Positions 16,529 to 25,416 of a DNA stretch of 64,000 nt are shown here, one piece after another. The notes beneath the pieces are model-generated. The model worked only from the letters and a program-made list of their open reading frames with translations. It did not search any database and was not told the origin of the DNA. Location: the NCBI GenBank assembly GCA_900550255.1, contig URQZ01000004.1, positions 1 through 64,000 of the forward strand, written 5' to 3'. The stretch is from an uncultured Mycoplasmatota bacterium. Its GTDB lineage: Bacteria; Bacillota_I; Bacilli_A; RF39; UBA660. Each line of letters begins with the position of its first letter. Within the stretch, counting starts at the first letter, position 1. The position numbers and the translations under genes are program-made.

Positions 16529-18217
16529 TTAATTAACCATTTGAATAAATTGATTCATTGTAGTTGTCTTATGAATAGGATATCTTGGAATTTTATACTT
16601 ATCATCACTTCTCGATGCTTTTCTATATCCACCAATAAATGACATTTTAAATCCTGCTTCCTTAACACCTTCAATAGCAACATCACTATAACTATAAAAA
16701 GGAAAACAAAATGAATTATTATTATCAACGATTGCTAAAGATTTTTTTAAATCATTAACTAATTCTTCTTTAGTAGCACAAACAACTTGTCCTTTTCCAC
16801 AATTACCGTATTGATGCATATCATAAGTATGTGATTGAATATCTAAATTCTTTGAGCGATAATTATTAACATCCCACCATCCAGAAATTAAAAATAATGT
16901 TGCATGCATATTATATTCTTCTAATATTGGGATTAATTTATTTCCATTATGATTTCCCGTTCCCATTGCACCATCATCAATCGTTATTAAAACACTTTTA
17001 GCTGGAAGTTCAATTTGACCATACATCCATTTTGTAAATTCATCCATAGTTAGAGTTTTATATCCATTGTTTTTTAAATAATCTAGTTGTTGTCTAAAAA
17101 CAGAAACTTCTAAACATATATTCTCATTACAAGATTCACCTAACGCTGGATCATAAAAGAAATGATAATTTAAAACAGGTATTTTTTGACCATTTGCATT
17201 ACTTACAACCTTTTCTGTTTTTGTTACAGGTTCCTTTACTTCTTCACCTGCACTCATTCTCTTAAAATCATCAAGTGAAGTTTTATTTTTAATAACGTAT
17301 CTTGAGAGATTATCTTTTTTACTTTCTTTAGTTGTTTTATTATTTGCATCCACAAATTTCAAATCTTGAACATTTGTTAATATCTCTAACTTTAATGCAA
17401 ATTCATTATTTAAATCAATAACATTTTGATTATTATTAGGAGTAGTAAGTAAAATAGCTTTTTCTTTTAATCTTATTTTTCCATCTAACCAATTGCGATA
17501 TTCATCTAAGGTAATTGTATAAAAATTATTTTCTTTTAAATAATTTAATTGTTCTTTAACCTTATCAAAATTAATACATGTATCATTATTACAATTTTCA
17601 TCTTTATAAATATTATCATAATTAATAATACTTATATATTCTGATTCTTTATCTGTAGTATTTTCTTTATTTACAAGTTTTAATTTATCATCTTTTCTTA
17701 TACCTAAAATTTCATTTAAATAGTTAACATAATAATATTTATCATCCATATATTCAATTGGAAGATTGAATTTATCTTTTACCTTTAAAACTTCTTTGTC
17801 ATTTTTATAAAAAGAAATTATTTCATTAGATTCTAAATTTTGATTAAAAACTATATAATGATTATTTTTTACATTTTCTTTTTTTTCTGTTTTTTTCAAA
17901 TCTTTATAATAAACATAAAAATCTTTGTTTTCAATTTTAAAATATTGATCTTTAGAAGTATTAATCCTTTTCTTTTCTAATTTCAATATAAAATTTTTTT
18001 TGATTATTCCTATTTTTTTATTATTTTTATTATATATTTTAGTATTCCTAGATGTAATTACATAATCATTATAATATGTCTTTATTTCTTTAATCATTTC
18101 CTTTTCTTGTTTTTCAAGATATTGTAAGTAAACTAAAATTCCTATTAAAATAATCAAAATACCAAATAAAATTCCTATTAATATTTTTGCTTTTTTTGTA
18201 TTAAATTTTTCTTTCAT
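16529..18217 (-). CDS. Membrane-anchored polysaccharide deacetylase with a degenerate duplicate domain
   Basis: An N-terminal membrane helix (residues 10-32) is followed by an SH3-like region (about 48-110), then two alignable copies of a NodB-type segment. The C-terminal copy (about 347-562) keeps the catalytic motifs: TIDDG at 412-416 and the metal-binding His pair in SHTYDMH (463 and 468). The first copy (about 197-285) has the same YLKxNxYxTxTxDEYxxW pattern but LTTPNN in place of TIDDG, so it should be inactive. Such enzymes remove acetyl groups from cell-surface glycans, often peptidoglycan. The substrate is not determined. Confidence 0.85.
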   Translation of the reverse strand: MKEKFNTKKAKILIGILFGILIILIGILVYLQYLEKQEKEMIKEIKTYYNDYVITSRNTKIYNKNNKKIGIIKKNFILKLEKKRINTSKDQYFKIENKDFYVYYKDLKKTEKKENVKNNHYIVFNQNLESNEIISFYKNDKEVLKVKDKFNLPIEYMDDKYYYVNYLNEILGIRKDDKLKLVNKENTTDKESEYISIINYDNIYKDENCNNDTCINFDKVKEQLNYLKENNFYTITLDEYRNWLDGKIRLKEKAILLTTPNNNQNVIDLNNEFALKLEILTNVQDLKFVDANNKTTKESKKDNLSRYVIKNKTSLDDFKRMSAGEEVKEPVTKTEKVVSNANGQKIPVLNYHFFYDPALGESCNENICLEVSVFRQQLDYLKNNGYKTLTMDEFTKWMYGQIELPAKSVLITIDDGAMGTGNHNGNKLIPILEEYNMHATLFLISGWWDVNNYRSKNLDIQSHTYDMHQYGNCGKGQVVCATKEELVNDLKKSLAIVDNNNSFCFPFYSYSDVAIEGVKEAGFKMSFIGGYRKASRSDDKYKIPRYPIHKTTTMNQFIQMVN

Positions 18218-18273
18218 ATTTGCTCCCTACATTCATCAACTAGTATAAACTAAATTCTTTACGCAATAAAGTT

Positions 18274-19482
18274 TTAATCATATTTTTTATTAATTTTTGT
18301 TTCAATCATACTAGCCTTTTTAATTATTTTACGTCCAAATTTTTCCTTTAATTTATCAATTGTCTTTTCAACCTGTTCACTTTCTTTTTTAGTATTATAA
18401 TCATCAAACAAAGAAGTTTGAAAATTTACTTTATCTGTAAGTTTATCAAGTCTTATACCAATTAATCTAACAGGATAATCAGTCCACATTTCTTTTAAGA
18501 CTTGTCTTGCTACCATATATATATCTTCTGAAGTATTTATAGCATTCATTATCTTTTTTTGATGACTTTTTCTTTTGAAAAAATTATCTTTTAATACTAC
18601 AACAATAACATTTGCATATTTATTTTGCTTTCGTAATCTTAAAGCAACACTATCAGAAATAGCAAGTAAATATTTACAAAGTTCATTATAATCAGTCGCA
18701 TCATGTGTAAGTGTTATTTCATTACCTATACTCGTAGGATCAACTACCTCACTTATAACCTCACTATTATCTATACCCCGCGCAATTCGATTTAAATAAA
18801 TTGCTTGATTTTTAAAATACTTAGTTAATTTTTCAAGATCATAATGAGCTAAATCACCTATTGTCTTTATCCCTAATTTTTCTAACTTAGGTGCTGTTTT
18901 TTTACCTACTCCAAACAATTCACCAATATTAAGAGGATACATCTTTTTTTCTACTTCAAAATCATATAAAGTATGAACCTTATAAGGTTTAGAAAAATCA
19001 GAAGCCATTTTAGCGCATAACTTGTTATTAGCAATTCCAATATTAACCGTAAATCCTAAAGTATTTTTTATTTCTTCTTTTAATTTATGAGCAAATTTTA
19101 ACTCATCTCCATATAAACTTTTAACTTTTCCATAATCTAAATAACATTCATCAATAGATGCAATTTCAATATCTGGAGAATATTTACTTAAAAGATCGAA
19201 CATCTTTTTAGACATCATACTATAAAATTTATAATTTGGTGGATAAATCTTTAAAATCCTACATTTTTTTCTAGCACTATATAAAGTTTCAGATGTATAA
19301 ATTCCTAACTTTTTAGCAGCATTTGACTTAGCTAGAACAATTCCACTTCTTTTTGTTTCATCTCCACCTATAACAGCATAACTATTTCTAATATCATATT
19401 TATACCCTTTATTTAAAAGATCAATAGCAGTCCATGATAAAAAAGCATTATTTACATCAATATGCATAATAATTCTTTCCAT
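18274..19482 (-). CDS. dinB: DNA polymerase IV, Y family
   Basis: Translesion polymerase. The palm motifs are present: HIDVNNAF at about residues 7-14 and SIDECYLDY near 106, giving the catalytic acidic residues. Helix-hairpin-helix (LFGVGKKTAPKLEKLGI) and little-finger domains follow. Length 402 is normal. The C-terminal part has a beta-clamp-type QTSLFDD motif. The ATG follows AGAGGTGG. Next to dnaE, it forms a short DNA replication/repair pair; no LexA-type operator was recognised. Confidence 0.94.
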   Translation of the reverse strand: MERIIMHIDVNNAFLSWTAIDLLNKGYKYDIRNSYAVIGGDETKRSGIVLAKSNAAKKLGIYTSETLYSARKKCRILKIYPPNYKFYSMMSKKMFDLLSKYSPDIEIASIDECYLDYGKVKSLYGDELKFAHKLKEEIKNTLGFTVNIGIANNKLCAKMASDFSKPYKVHTLYDFEVEKKMYPLNIGELFGVGKKTAPKLEKLGIKTIGDLAHYDLEKLTKYFKNQAIYLNRIARGIDNSEVISEVVDPTSIGNEITLTHDATDYNELCKYLLAISDSVALRLRKQNKYANVIVVVLKDNFFKRKSHQKKIMNAINTSEDIYMVARQVLKEMWTDYPVRLIGIRLDKLTDKVNFQTSLFDDYNTKKESEQVEKTIDKLKEKFGRKIIKKASMIETKINKKYD

Positions 19483-19557
19483 CTAACCACCTCTAATTAT
19501 ATTTTAACACAAACATATGTTTTTAAAAATATAATTATTAATTTTTTTCAAAATTTA

Positions 19558-22479
19558 TTAATTCAAATTCAAATATTTGATATTATTAACAATAATTTGA
19601 TATTTATCAAATCTTTTTTCAACTTTTCCACTTATTAAAACTGTTTTATCTCTTTTTATTTCATTTAAAGTTTTATAAAGTTGTGGAAAAACAACACCAT
19701 CGATACTTGCAAGTTCATCTGAAATTTTAATAAAACACATTTTATCTTGCTTTTTAGTTTCAACTTCCTTAACATAATCTATTGTTCCTATAATATTAAC
19801 ATTTTTATCAAACCAATGTGAAACATCACAAATATTAAATTTATTATTTAATTTTTGTTTATATTCTGTAATTGGATTATCGCTTATATAAAGACCGATA
19901 ACATCTAGTTCACGTTTTAATAATTCATGTTTACTGTATTCTTCTTTAATCTCTAATTCAGGGAGTAAAACAAACTCTTCATCTAAATCTTTAATAAGTT
20001 CACCATAGTTAATAATTAGATCAATTCCATCAATCATTGTTCTATGATTTAAATCAAAAGAATCAAAACATCCAGCATCAATTAAACTAATTAATGTTTT
20101 TTTATTTATATTTTTACGATTTGTTCTTTTAATAAAATCATAAATACTTTTAAAATCACCATTTTTTCTTTCATCTAAGATATTATTAACTATCATGCTT
20201 CCTAAATTTTTTAAACCAGTTAAAGGATAACGAATACCATCCTTTTCTTTTAAATAATACTTATCACTCTTATTTATATCAGGTTTTAAAATATTCAAGC
20301 CCTCTTTTTTACACTCATATATATATTCTTTTGTTTTATTCACACTATTTAATTCAAAATTTAACAATGTTTTCATAAAATCTTCTTTATAGTGGGCCTT
20401 TAAATAAGCCATTCTATAAGAAATAGTTGCATACGATACAGAATGAGCTTTATTAAAACCATAAGCTGCGAATTTTAAAATTAGATCATAAATTTTACGA
20501 GCCAATTCTTCAGAATATCCACGCTTAATACTACCATTTATAAATTTATCTTTTTCTTTAAGAAGAATTTCTTCCTTTTTCTTACTCATAGCTCTTCTTA
20601 AAATATCAGCTTCCCCTAGTGAAAAACCAGCCATAATACTTGCTATTTGCATAATTTGTTCTTGATAAATAATGATTCCATAAGTAGGTTTTAAAACTTT
20701 TTCAAGTGATTTATCAAAATAATCAATTTTTTCCTTATTTTGTTTTCTTTTAATATATGAATCGATATTATTCATAGGTCCCGGTCTAAATAAAGCAAGA
20801 GCAGCAACTATATCTTGAAAATTACTAGGTCTAAACTTTCTTAAAAAATTCATCATACCAGTAGATTCAAATTGAAAAATGCCTAATGTATTAACACTAG
20901 TAAAAACATTTGTAGCCTCACTGTCTTCAAAAGGAATATCATCAAAACTAATTACTTTATTTTTTTTATTTACTTCTTTTAAAACAGTATCAATTAAAGT
21001 TAAATTTTTAATTGCCAGCAAATCCATTTTTAATAGTCCCTGCTCTTCTAAATAATCCATTGAATAAGCAGTTAAAAACATTCCATCTTTTTTATAAAGA
21101 GGTAGGATCTCATCCAAATTTTCATTACACATAACAATTCCAGCTGCATGATTTGAAGTATGTCTTTTTAAACCTTCAAATTTTAATGATACTTTGTATA
21201 AATTAAAAAGTTCGCTATCCTCATTTAAAATACGTTTTAATTTGCTATCATTGTAATTTTCTCTTAAAGATAAATTAGAATCAATTAATTTAGTTAAAGC
21301 ATCTATCTTATCCAAATTAATATCCATAACGCGTCCAATATCTCTAATTGCCTGTTTTGCTCCTAATGTATTAAAGGTGATAATACCTGCGACTTTTTTG
21401 TTTCCATACTTATTAACACAATAATTAATAACTTCTTCGCGTCTATCATATTGAAAATCAATATCAATATCGGGCATTGTTACCCTTTCCGGATTTAGAA
21501 AACGTTCAAATAATAAATTATATTTAATAGGATCTATTGTTGTTATATTAAGAAGATAAGACACTAATGAACCAGCAGCACTTCCCCTACCAGGTCCTAC
21601 TAAAATACCATGTTCTTTAGCATACTTAACATAATCATAAACAACTAAAAAATAATTACAAAAACCCATTTTATTAATTATATTTAATTCATATTTTAAT
21701 CTATCAATATATACTTTACCTACACTACTACCAAATCTTTTGCGCATTCCATCTTGACATAATTCTTTTAAATAAGAATATGCATCTAAATTATTAGGAC
21801 ATTCATAAATAGGAAGTAAATCTTTATGTAATTCTATTTTTAAATTACACATATCTAAAATTTTTTGATTATTGGAATTAAAATCATAATTCTTAATTTC
21901 CTCTGGTAGTAATAAATGATTATCACCTAAAATATTTATCTCATCTATTTTCTTACCATCTCTAATAGCTATTAAATATTTTAAATAATTAGAATCTTTT
22001 TTTTGTAAATATAAAGTTTCATTCATATAAATAGATATATCTTTATTAATAAGGTCATATTCTTCTTTGTTTTTATAACTAATAAAAACATTTTGAAACA
22101 TCTTATTTAATTCATCATAAATAAAGCGATAATTAAAAGGAATAACACAGATTAGATCAGAACTATATTTTTCTAAAATATTAATATCTACTTTACTTTC
22201 AGACATAATCGTAGATATTTTTAATAAATTTTTATACCCATTATAATTTTTAGCGTACAAAACTAAATTATTATCTAATTTTACTTCTAAACCGATAATA
22301 GGTTTAATATCATTTTGTAAACATTTTTTATAAAATTCCATGACACCAAACATATTATTATCTACAATAGATAATGCCTTATAATTATAACTTTTCGCAA
22401 ATTTAATTAATTCATCTATTTTAATTAAACTTGAAAGAAGCGAATTCTCCGTTTTTATATATAAAGGTACATAGTTCAT
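19558..22479 (-). CDS. dnaE: DNA polymerase III alpha subunit DnaE
   Basis: Replicative C-family polymerase, 973 residues, shorter than the roughly 1110-1160 of well-known DnaE proteins. The catalytic aspartates lie in MPDIDIDFQYDR near residue 338. The N-terminal PHP domain is present but its metal ligands look lost: where active PHP domains have HxHxxxS the sequence is YIKTENS, and IVDNNMFG replaces the usual TDHGNMFG. Finger and thumb regions, a beta-clamp-binding region and a C-terminal OB domain (VNIIGTIDYVKE to ISGKVEKRF) follow. It may act as the lagging-strand/primer polymerase beside a PolC elsewhere, as in Bacillus. GAGGTGAT ribosome-binding site. Confidence 0.94.
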   Translation of the reverse strand: MNYVPLYIKTENSLLSSLIKIDELIKFAKSYNYKALSIVDNNMFGVMEFYKKCLQNDIKPIIGLEVKLDNNLVLYAKNYNGYKNLLKISTIMSESKVDINILEKYSSDLICVIPFNYRFIYDELNKMFQNVFISYKNKEEYDLINKDISIYMNETLYLQKKDSNYLKYLIAIRDGKKIDEINILGDNHLLLPEEIKNYDFNSNNQKILDMCNLKIELHKDLLPIYECPNNLDAYSYLKELCQDGMRKRFGSSVGKVYIDRLKYELNIINKMGFCNYFLVVYDYVKYAKEHGILVGPGRGSAAGSLVSYLLNITTIDPIKYNLLFERFLNPERVTMPDIDIDFQYDRREEVINYCVNKYGNKKVAGIITFNTLGAKQAIRDIGRVMDINLDKIDALTKLIDSNLSLRENYNDSKLKRILNEDSELFNLYKVSLKFEGLKRHTSNHAAGIVMCNENLDEILPLYKKDGMFLTAYSMDYLEEQGLLKMDLLAIKNLTLIDTVLKEVNKKNKVISFDDIPFEDSEATNVFTSVNTLGIFQFESTGMMNFLRKFRPSNFQDIVAALALFRPGPMNNIDSYIKRKQNKEKIDYFDKSLEKVLKPTYGIIIYQEQIMQIASIMAGFSLGEADILRRAMSKKKEEILLKEKDKFINGSIKRGYSEELARKIYDLILKFAAYGFNKAHSVSYATISYRMAYLKAHYKEDFMKTLLNFELNSVNKTKEYIYECKKEGLNILKPDINKSDKYYLKEKDGIRYPLTGLKNLGSMIVNNILDERKNGDFKSIYDFIKRTNRKNINKKTLISLIDAGCFDSFDLNHRTMIDGIDLIINYGELIKDLDEEFVLLPELEIKEEYSKHELLKRELDVIGLYISDNPITEYKQKLNNKFNICDVSHWFDKNVNIIGTIDYVKEVETKKQDKMCFIKISDELASIDGVVFPQLYKTLNEIKRDKTVLISGKVEKRFDKYQIIVNNIKYLNLN

Positions 22480-22545
22480 CTAATCACCTCACTAATTTAA
22501 TTCTACTATATTTTGATTTATTTTTAAAGTTTTAATCATAATTAT

Positions 22546-22574
22546 TTGACTTATTTCATAGTTTATGGTAAAGT
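22546..22574 (+). promoter_or_regulatory. Promoter of rpmB
   Basis: TTGACT (22546-22551) and TAAAGT (22569-22574) with a 17-base spacer, about 40 bases before the rpmB start. Confidence 0.7.
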
Positions 22575-22616
22575 TATAGGGCATAGGACGAAAAAATTTT
22601 AAAGGAGGATTTAAAA

Positions 22617-22817
22617 ATGGCTAAAAAAATATCAAGTAAAAAATCTTTATTTGGAAATAGAAGATCTCACTCACTTAGAGCTACTAGACATGCTCAAAAA
22701 CCTAACTTTCAAAAAGTTACTTTAGAAAATGGTGAAAAAGTTGTAATGACTGCAAGAGAATTAAGAACTCTAAGAAAAGCAACAAAAACTGAAGTTGAAA
22801 CTGAAATAGCTGCATAA
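22617..22817 (+). CDS. rpmB: 50S ribosomal protein L28
   Basis: Basic 66-residue ribosomal protein. The conserved SHSLRATRHAQKPNFQKV segment near residues 17-34 and TARELRTLRK near 46-55 identify L28. AGGAGG precedes the ATG. It is transcribed alone on the plus strand with its own promoter and a terminator that contains its stop codon. Confidence 0.96.
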   Translation: MAKKISSKKSLFGNRRSHSLRATRHAQKPNFQKVTLENGEKVVMTARELRTLRKATKTEVETEIAA

Positions 22818-22828
22818 GCTATTTTTTT
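22806..22828 (+). terminator. Terminator overlapping the rpmB stop codon
   Basis: ATAGCT (22806-22811) pairs with AGCTAT (22817-22822) around GCATA, then T7. The last codons and TAA of rpmB are part of the hairpin. Confidence 0.85.
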
Positions 22829-22871
22829 GTATATTTCTAAATTTATAAATCATAATAATAATGGTGATAAT

Positions 22872-23309
22872 GTGAATGAAAATTTAGAAGTAATTAGCCA
22901 TATCTATAAAGATTGTGATGCCTCTATTTCTTCTTTAACAACAATGTTAAAGGATTTAAAGGATAAAGATAACAAAATAAAAGAAACAACTCAAAACATC
23001 TTAAAGGGATATGAACGCTATTTAAAAGAAACTAAAAATTTATTAAAAAAAGGAAATGTTGAACCTGAAAAAATGGGATTAATACCTAAAATGATGGCCA
23101 AAATGGGTGTTGATAGAGAAGTTAAAAATGATAATAGTGATGCTTCTATGGCTAGCATGTTAATACAAGGTATTCAAATGGGTGTGTTAGATATTGAAAA
23201 AAAATTAAAACAATATGAAAAAACAATTGATAAAAAAACAATTAAATTTGTTGAAGAATTTAAAAACTTTCAACAGGATAATATTGAAGATTTAAAAAAA
23301 CATTTATAA
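22872..23309 (+). CDS. Conserved helical protein, possibly four-helix bundle
   Basis: A 146-residue soluble, mainly helical protein. The pattern MASMLIQGIQMGVLDIEKKLKQY near the C-terminal third resembles an unnamed protein common in Clostridia and related Bacillota, with a ferritin-like four-helix look but no obvious metal ligands. A longer frame starts at 22827, immediately behind the rpmB terminator; GGTGATAAT (22863-22871) instead supports the GTG at 22872. It ends at a bidirectional terminator shared with the first of the three paralogues. Function unknown. Confidence 0.75.
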   Translation: MNENLEVISHIYKDCDASISSLTTMLKDLKDKDNKIKETTQNILKGYERYLKETKNLLKKGNVEPEKMGLIPKMMAKMGVDREVKNDNSDASMASMLIQGIQMGVLDIEKKLKQYEKTIDKKTIKFVEEFKNFQQDNIEDLKKHL

Positions 23310-23345
23310 AAAAACTTTATCGTTTAACTCGGTAAAGTTTTTTAT
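23308..23345. terminator. Bidirectional terminator between helical protein and paralogue 1
   Basis: ACTTTATCG (23314-23322) pairs with CGGTAAAGT (23330-23338), with T-runs on both strands. On the minus strand the stem encodes the last residues and stop of paralogue 1. Confidence 0.85.
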
Positions 23346-24234
23346 TTTTTTGAAACTGTAGAAAAGCTTTTCTATCTTCATCATCCATATTATTTTTTTC
23401 TCGTTCTAATTCTAATATCAATTTATCTGCTTTTTTATCTTGATGTACTAAAATTAAATTTTTTATATTTTCTAATCTTTCTTTTAAATTGTTAGACATT
23501 TTGGGTTGTTCAAAAATTCCAACATAATTAATATCTTTATTTCCATTATTTTTAATATAATATTCATATGGTAATGGAAGAGATAAAAATTCAAAATCAT
23601 CTTCAAAAAATTCAGTAATTTCAAGCATTCTTTCAGAAAAAAATTGTGATTTATTTTTCATTTTTTTAATTCTATATATTCGATTTAAATACAATAAAGA
23701 TTTACTAAGTTTTTCCCCACCGTTTTTTATATAGTTTTCTAAATATTCACGTGCTTCTTCAACATATCTATTTTTGTAGCACATTTTTCCTAAATAATAA
23801 TTAAAAATATTGTGTTGTGTAACATACAAACCTGTTAAATAATAATCATAAGCTTCTGCCAGTTTTTCCTTTTTATATAAAATTTTAGTTTCTATATCAC
23901 AATTACATTCTTTAACTAAATCACATTTTTTATAAAGTTTCTTACCTTCAGCTTGTAAAAATTTATATTGTTCTTTTTGTGATCCTGACAAATCTAAATA
24001 CTTCTTTCTTTCTAAAATCATATTTTTTAAACACCTTAGTTGTCGTTTATAATTAAAAATTGGAAGAGAAGTTATTATATAAGAATAAATATATTCAGCT
24101 TCATCTATATTAATAGGTATTAATTTATATGCATATCTAGCTAAACTAACTAAATCTAATTTAAAATCCTTATCAAAATTTTTTCTTAATATATTTATAA
24201 CCATGTCCTTAGTGTATACTTCTCTATTATTCAT
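23317..24234 (-). CDS. TPR-like tandem paralogue 1
   Basis: First of three neighbouring paralogues of about 305-311 residues. It has an N-terminal conserved block (KLDLVSLARYAYKLIP near 20-35), a basic central region, a TPR-like part (KLAEAYDYYLTGLYV and YYLGKMCYKN near 122-150, followed by an NGGEKLSKSLLYL block) and a conserved C-terminal tail with HQDKKAD and LQFQKNKKLYR ending in basic residues. No signal peptide or membrane helix. It lacks the acidic insert near residue 225-250 found in the other two. I do not recognise a named family. It has its own promoter, GGAGG ribosome-binding site and terminator. Confidence 0.8.
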   Translation of the reverse strand: MNNREVYTKDMVINILRKNFDKDFKLDLVSLARYAYKLIPINIDEAEYIYSYIITSLPIFNYKRQLRCLKNMILERKKYLDLSGSQKEQYKFLQAEGKKLYKKCDLVKECNCDIETKILYKKEKLAEAYDYYLTGLYVTQHNIFNYYLGKMCYKNRYVEEAREYLENYIKNGGEKLSKSLLYLNRIYRIKKMKNKSQFFSERMLEITEFFEDDFEFLSLPLPYEYYIKNNGNKDINYVGIFEQPKMSNNLKERLENIKNLILVHQDKKADKLILELEREKNNMDDEDRKAFLQFQKNKKLYRVKR

Positions 24235-24258
24235 AATAATTCCTCCATAATGTTTCTT

Positions 24259-24287
24259 ATTATAATAAATATTGGTCTTTTTTTCAA
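24259..24287 (-). promoter_or_regulatory. Promoter of paralogue 1
   Basis: TTGAAA (24287-24282) and TATAAT (24264-24259), 17-base spacer, minus strand. The surrounding bases resemble the promoters of paralogues 2 and 3, so the duplication included the control region. Confidence 0.75.
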
Positions 24288-24315
24288 GAAAAAAGACTTA
24301 CTATTTTGATAAATT

Positions 24316-24350
24316 AAAAAACTCTATCGTCTAGATCGATAAAGTTTTTT
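24316..24350 (-). terminator. Terminator of paralogue 2
   Basis: ACTTTATCG pairs with CGATAGAGT on the minus strand, then T-run. The stem encodes the C-terminal YRSRR and the stop TAG. Confidence 0.85.
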
Positions 24351-25259
24351 ATTTTTTTGAAATTGCAATAATATTTGTTTCTCTTTCTTATTCATATTAT
24401 TTTTTTCTTGTTCTAATTCTGATAACATTTTATCAGCCTTTTTATCTTGATGCATTAAAATTAATCTTTTTATATCTTCTAGTCTTTCTTTTAAATTAAT
24501 AGATACTTCTTCTTTTATTTCAATTTTTTTTATTTGATTTTCACAAACATTTTTAACAGACTCTTCATTTTCGACTTCAAAATAAGAATCTGGCATAATC
24601 GGACAATTTTTAAATCTAAAATTATTTTCAAAAAACTTATTAATTTCAATCATTCTTTCATGAAATAATTGTGCTTTATCGTTTACTTTTTTCATTTTAT
24701 ATATTCCACTTAAATATAATAAAGATTTACTAAGTTTTTCTCCGCCATTTTTTACATAAATTTTGAAATAATGAAGGGCCTCATCAATACAATCATTTTT
24801 ATAACATATTTTTCCTAAATAATAATTAAAAATGTTAAGTTGCGTAATATATAACCCCATCAAATAATAATCATAAGCATTTTCTAATTTTTCTTTTTTA
24901 TATAAAAGTTTAGCTTCCATATCATAATTATATTTCTTACTTAGCTTATGACTTTTATAAAAACTTCTTCCTTCATTTTTAAAAAAATTATATCTTTCTT
25001 TTTGCGATTCTGACATCCCTAAATATTTCTTTCTTTCTAAAATCATATTTTTTAAACAATTTAGTTGTCGTCTATAATTAAAAATCGGAAATGAATTAAT
25101 TATATAAGAATAAATATATTCAGTTTCATCTATATTAATGGGTATTAATTTATATGCATATCTAGCTAAACTAACCAAATCTAATTTAATTTCCCCATCA
25201 AAGTTTTTTCTTAATATATTTATAACTTTATCTTTGATACGTTTCTTCTCTTCAGTCAT
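24324..25259 (-). CDS. TPR-like tandem paralogue 2
   Basis: 311 residues, clearly related along its length to the flanking paralogues. It keeps the KLDLVSLARYAYKLIP block, the central KYNYDMEAKLLYKKEKL segment, the TPR-like NIFNYYLGKICYKN part and the C-terminal HQDKKAD and LQFQKNKKLYRSRR. It has an acidic insert near residues 225-250 (VENEESVKNVCENQ) shared in style with paralogue 3. No catalytic motif seen. The ribosome-binding site is GGGGGAAT. A separate promoter and terminator show it is its own transcription unit. Confidence 0.8.
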   Translation of the reverse strand: MTEEKKRIKDKVINILRKNFDGEIKLDLVSLARYAYKLIPINIDETEYIYSYIINSFPIFNYRRQLNCLKNMILERKKYLGMSESQKERYNFFKNEGRSFYKSHKLSKKYNYDMEAKLLYKKEKLENAYDYYLMGLYITQLNIFNYYLGKICYKNDCIDEALHYFKIYVKNGGEKLSKSLLYLSGIYKMKKVNDKAQLFHERMIEINKFFENNFRFKNCPIMPDSYFEVENEESVKNVCENQIKKIEIKEEVSINLKERLEDIKRLILMHQDKKADKMLSELEQEKNNMNKKEKQILLQFQKNKKLYRSRR

Positions 25260-25295
25260 GATAATTCCCCCACTAAAGTTTAAATAATTATTTTT

Positions 25296-25324
25296 ATTAT
25301 AATAAATATTATGTCTTTTTTCAA
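25296..25324 (-). promoter_or_regulatory. Promoter of paralogue 2
   Basis: TTGAAA (25324-25319) and TATAAT (25301-25296), 17-base spacer, minus strand. Confidence 0.75.
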
Positions 25325-25381
25325 GAAAAAAGAAAATACTACTTTGATAAATTAAAAATAATTATCAAACAGAACAATATT

Positions 25382-25416
25382 AAAAACTCTATCGTCTAGA
25401 TCGATAAAGTTTTTTG
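25382..25416 (-). terminator. Terminator of paralogue 3
   Basis: Nearly identical to the terminator of paralogue 2: the stem carries the codons for YRSRR and the stop TAG, followed by a T-run. Confidence 0.85.

Noticed and set aside
22827..22871. Fifteen extra N-terminal codons for the helical protein after rpmB
   Set aside because: The upstream ATG follows the rpmB terminator T-run at once and has no ribosome-binding site; GGTGAT sits before the GTG at 22872.
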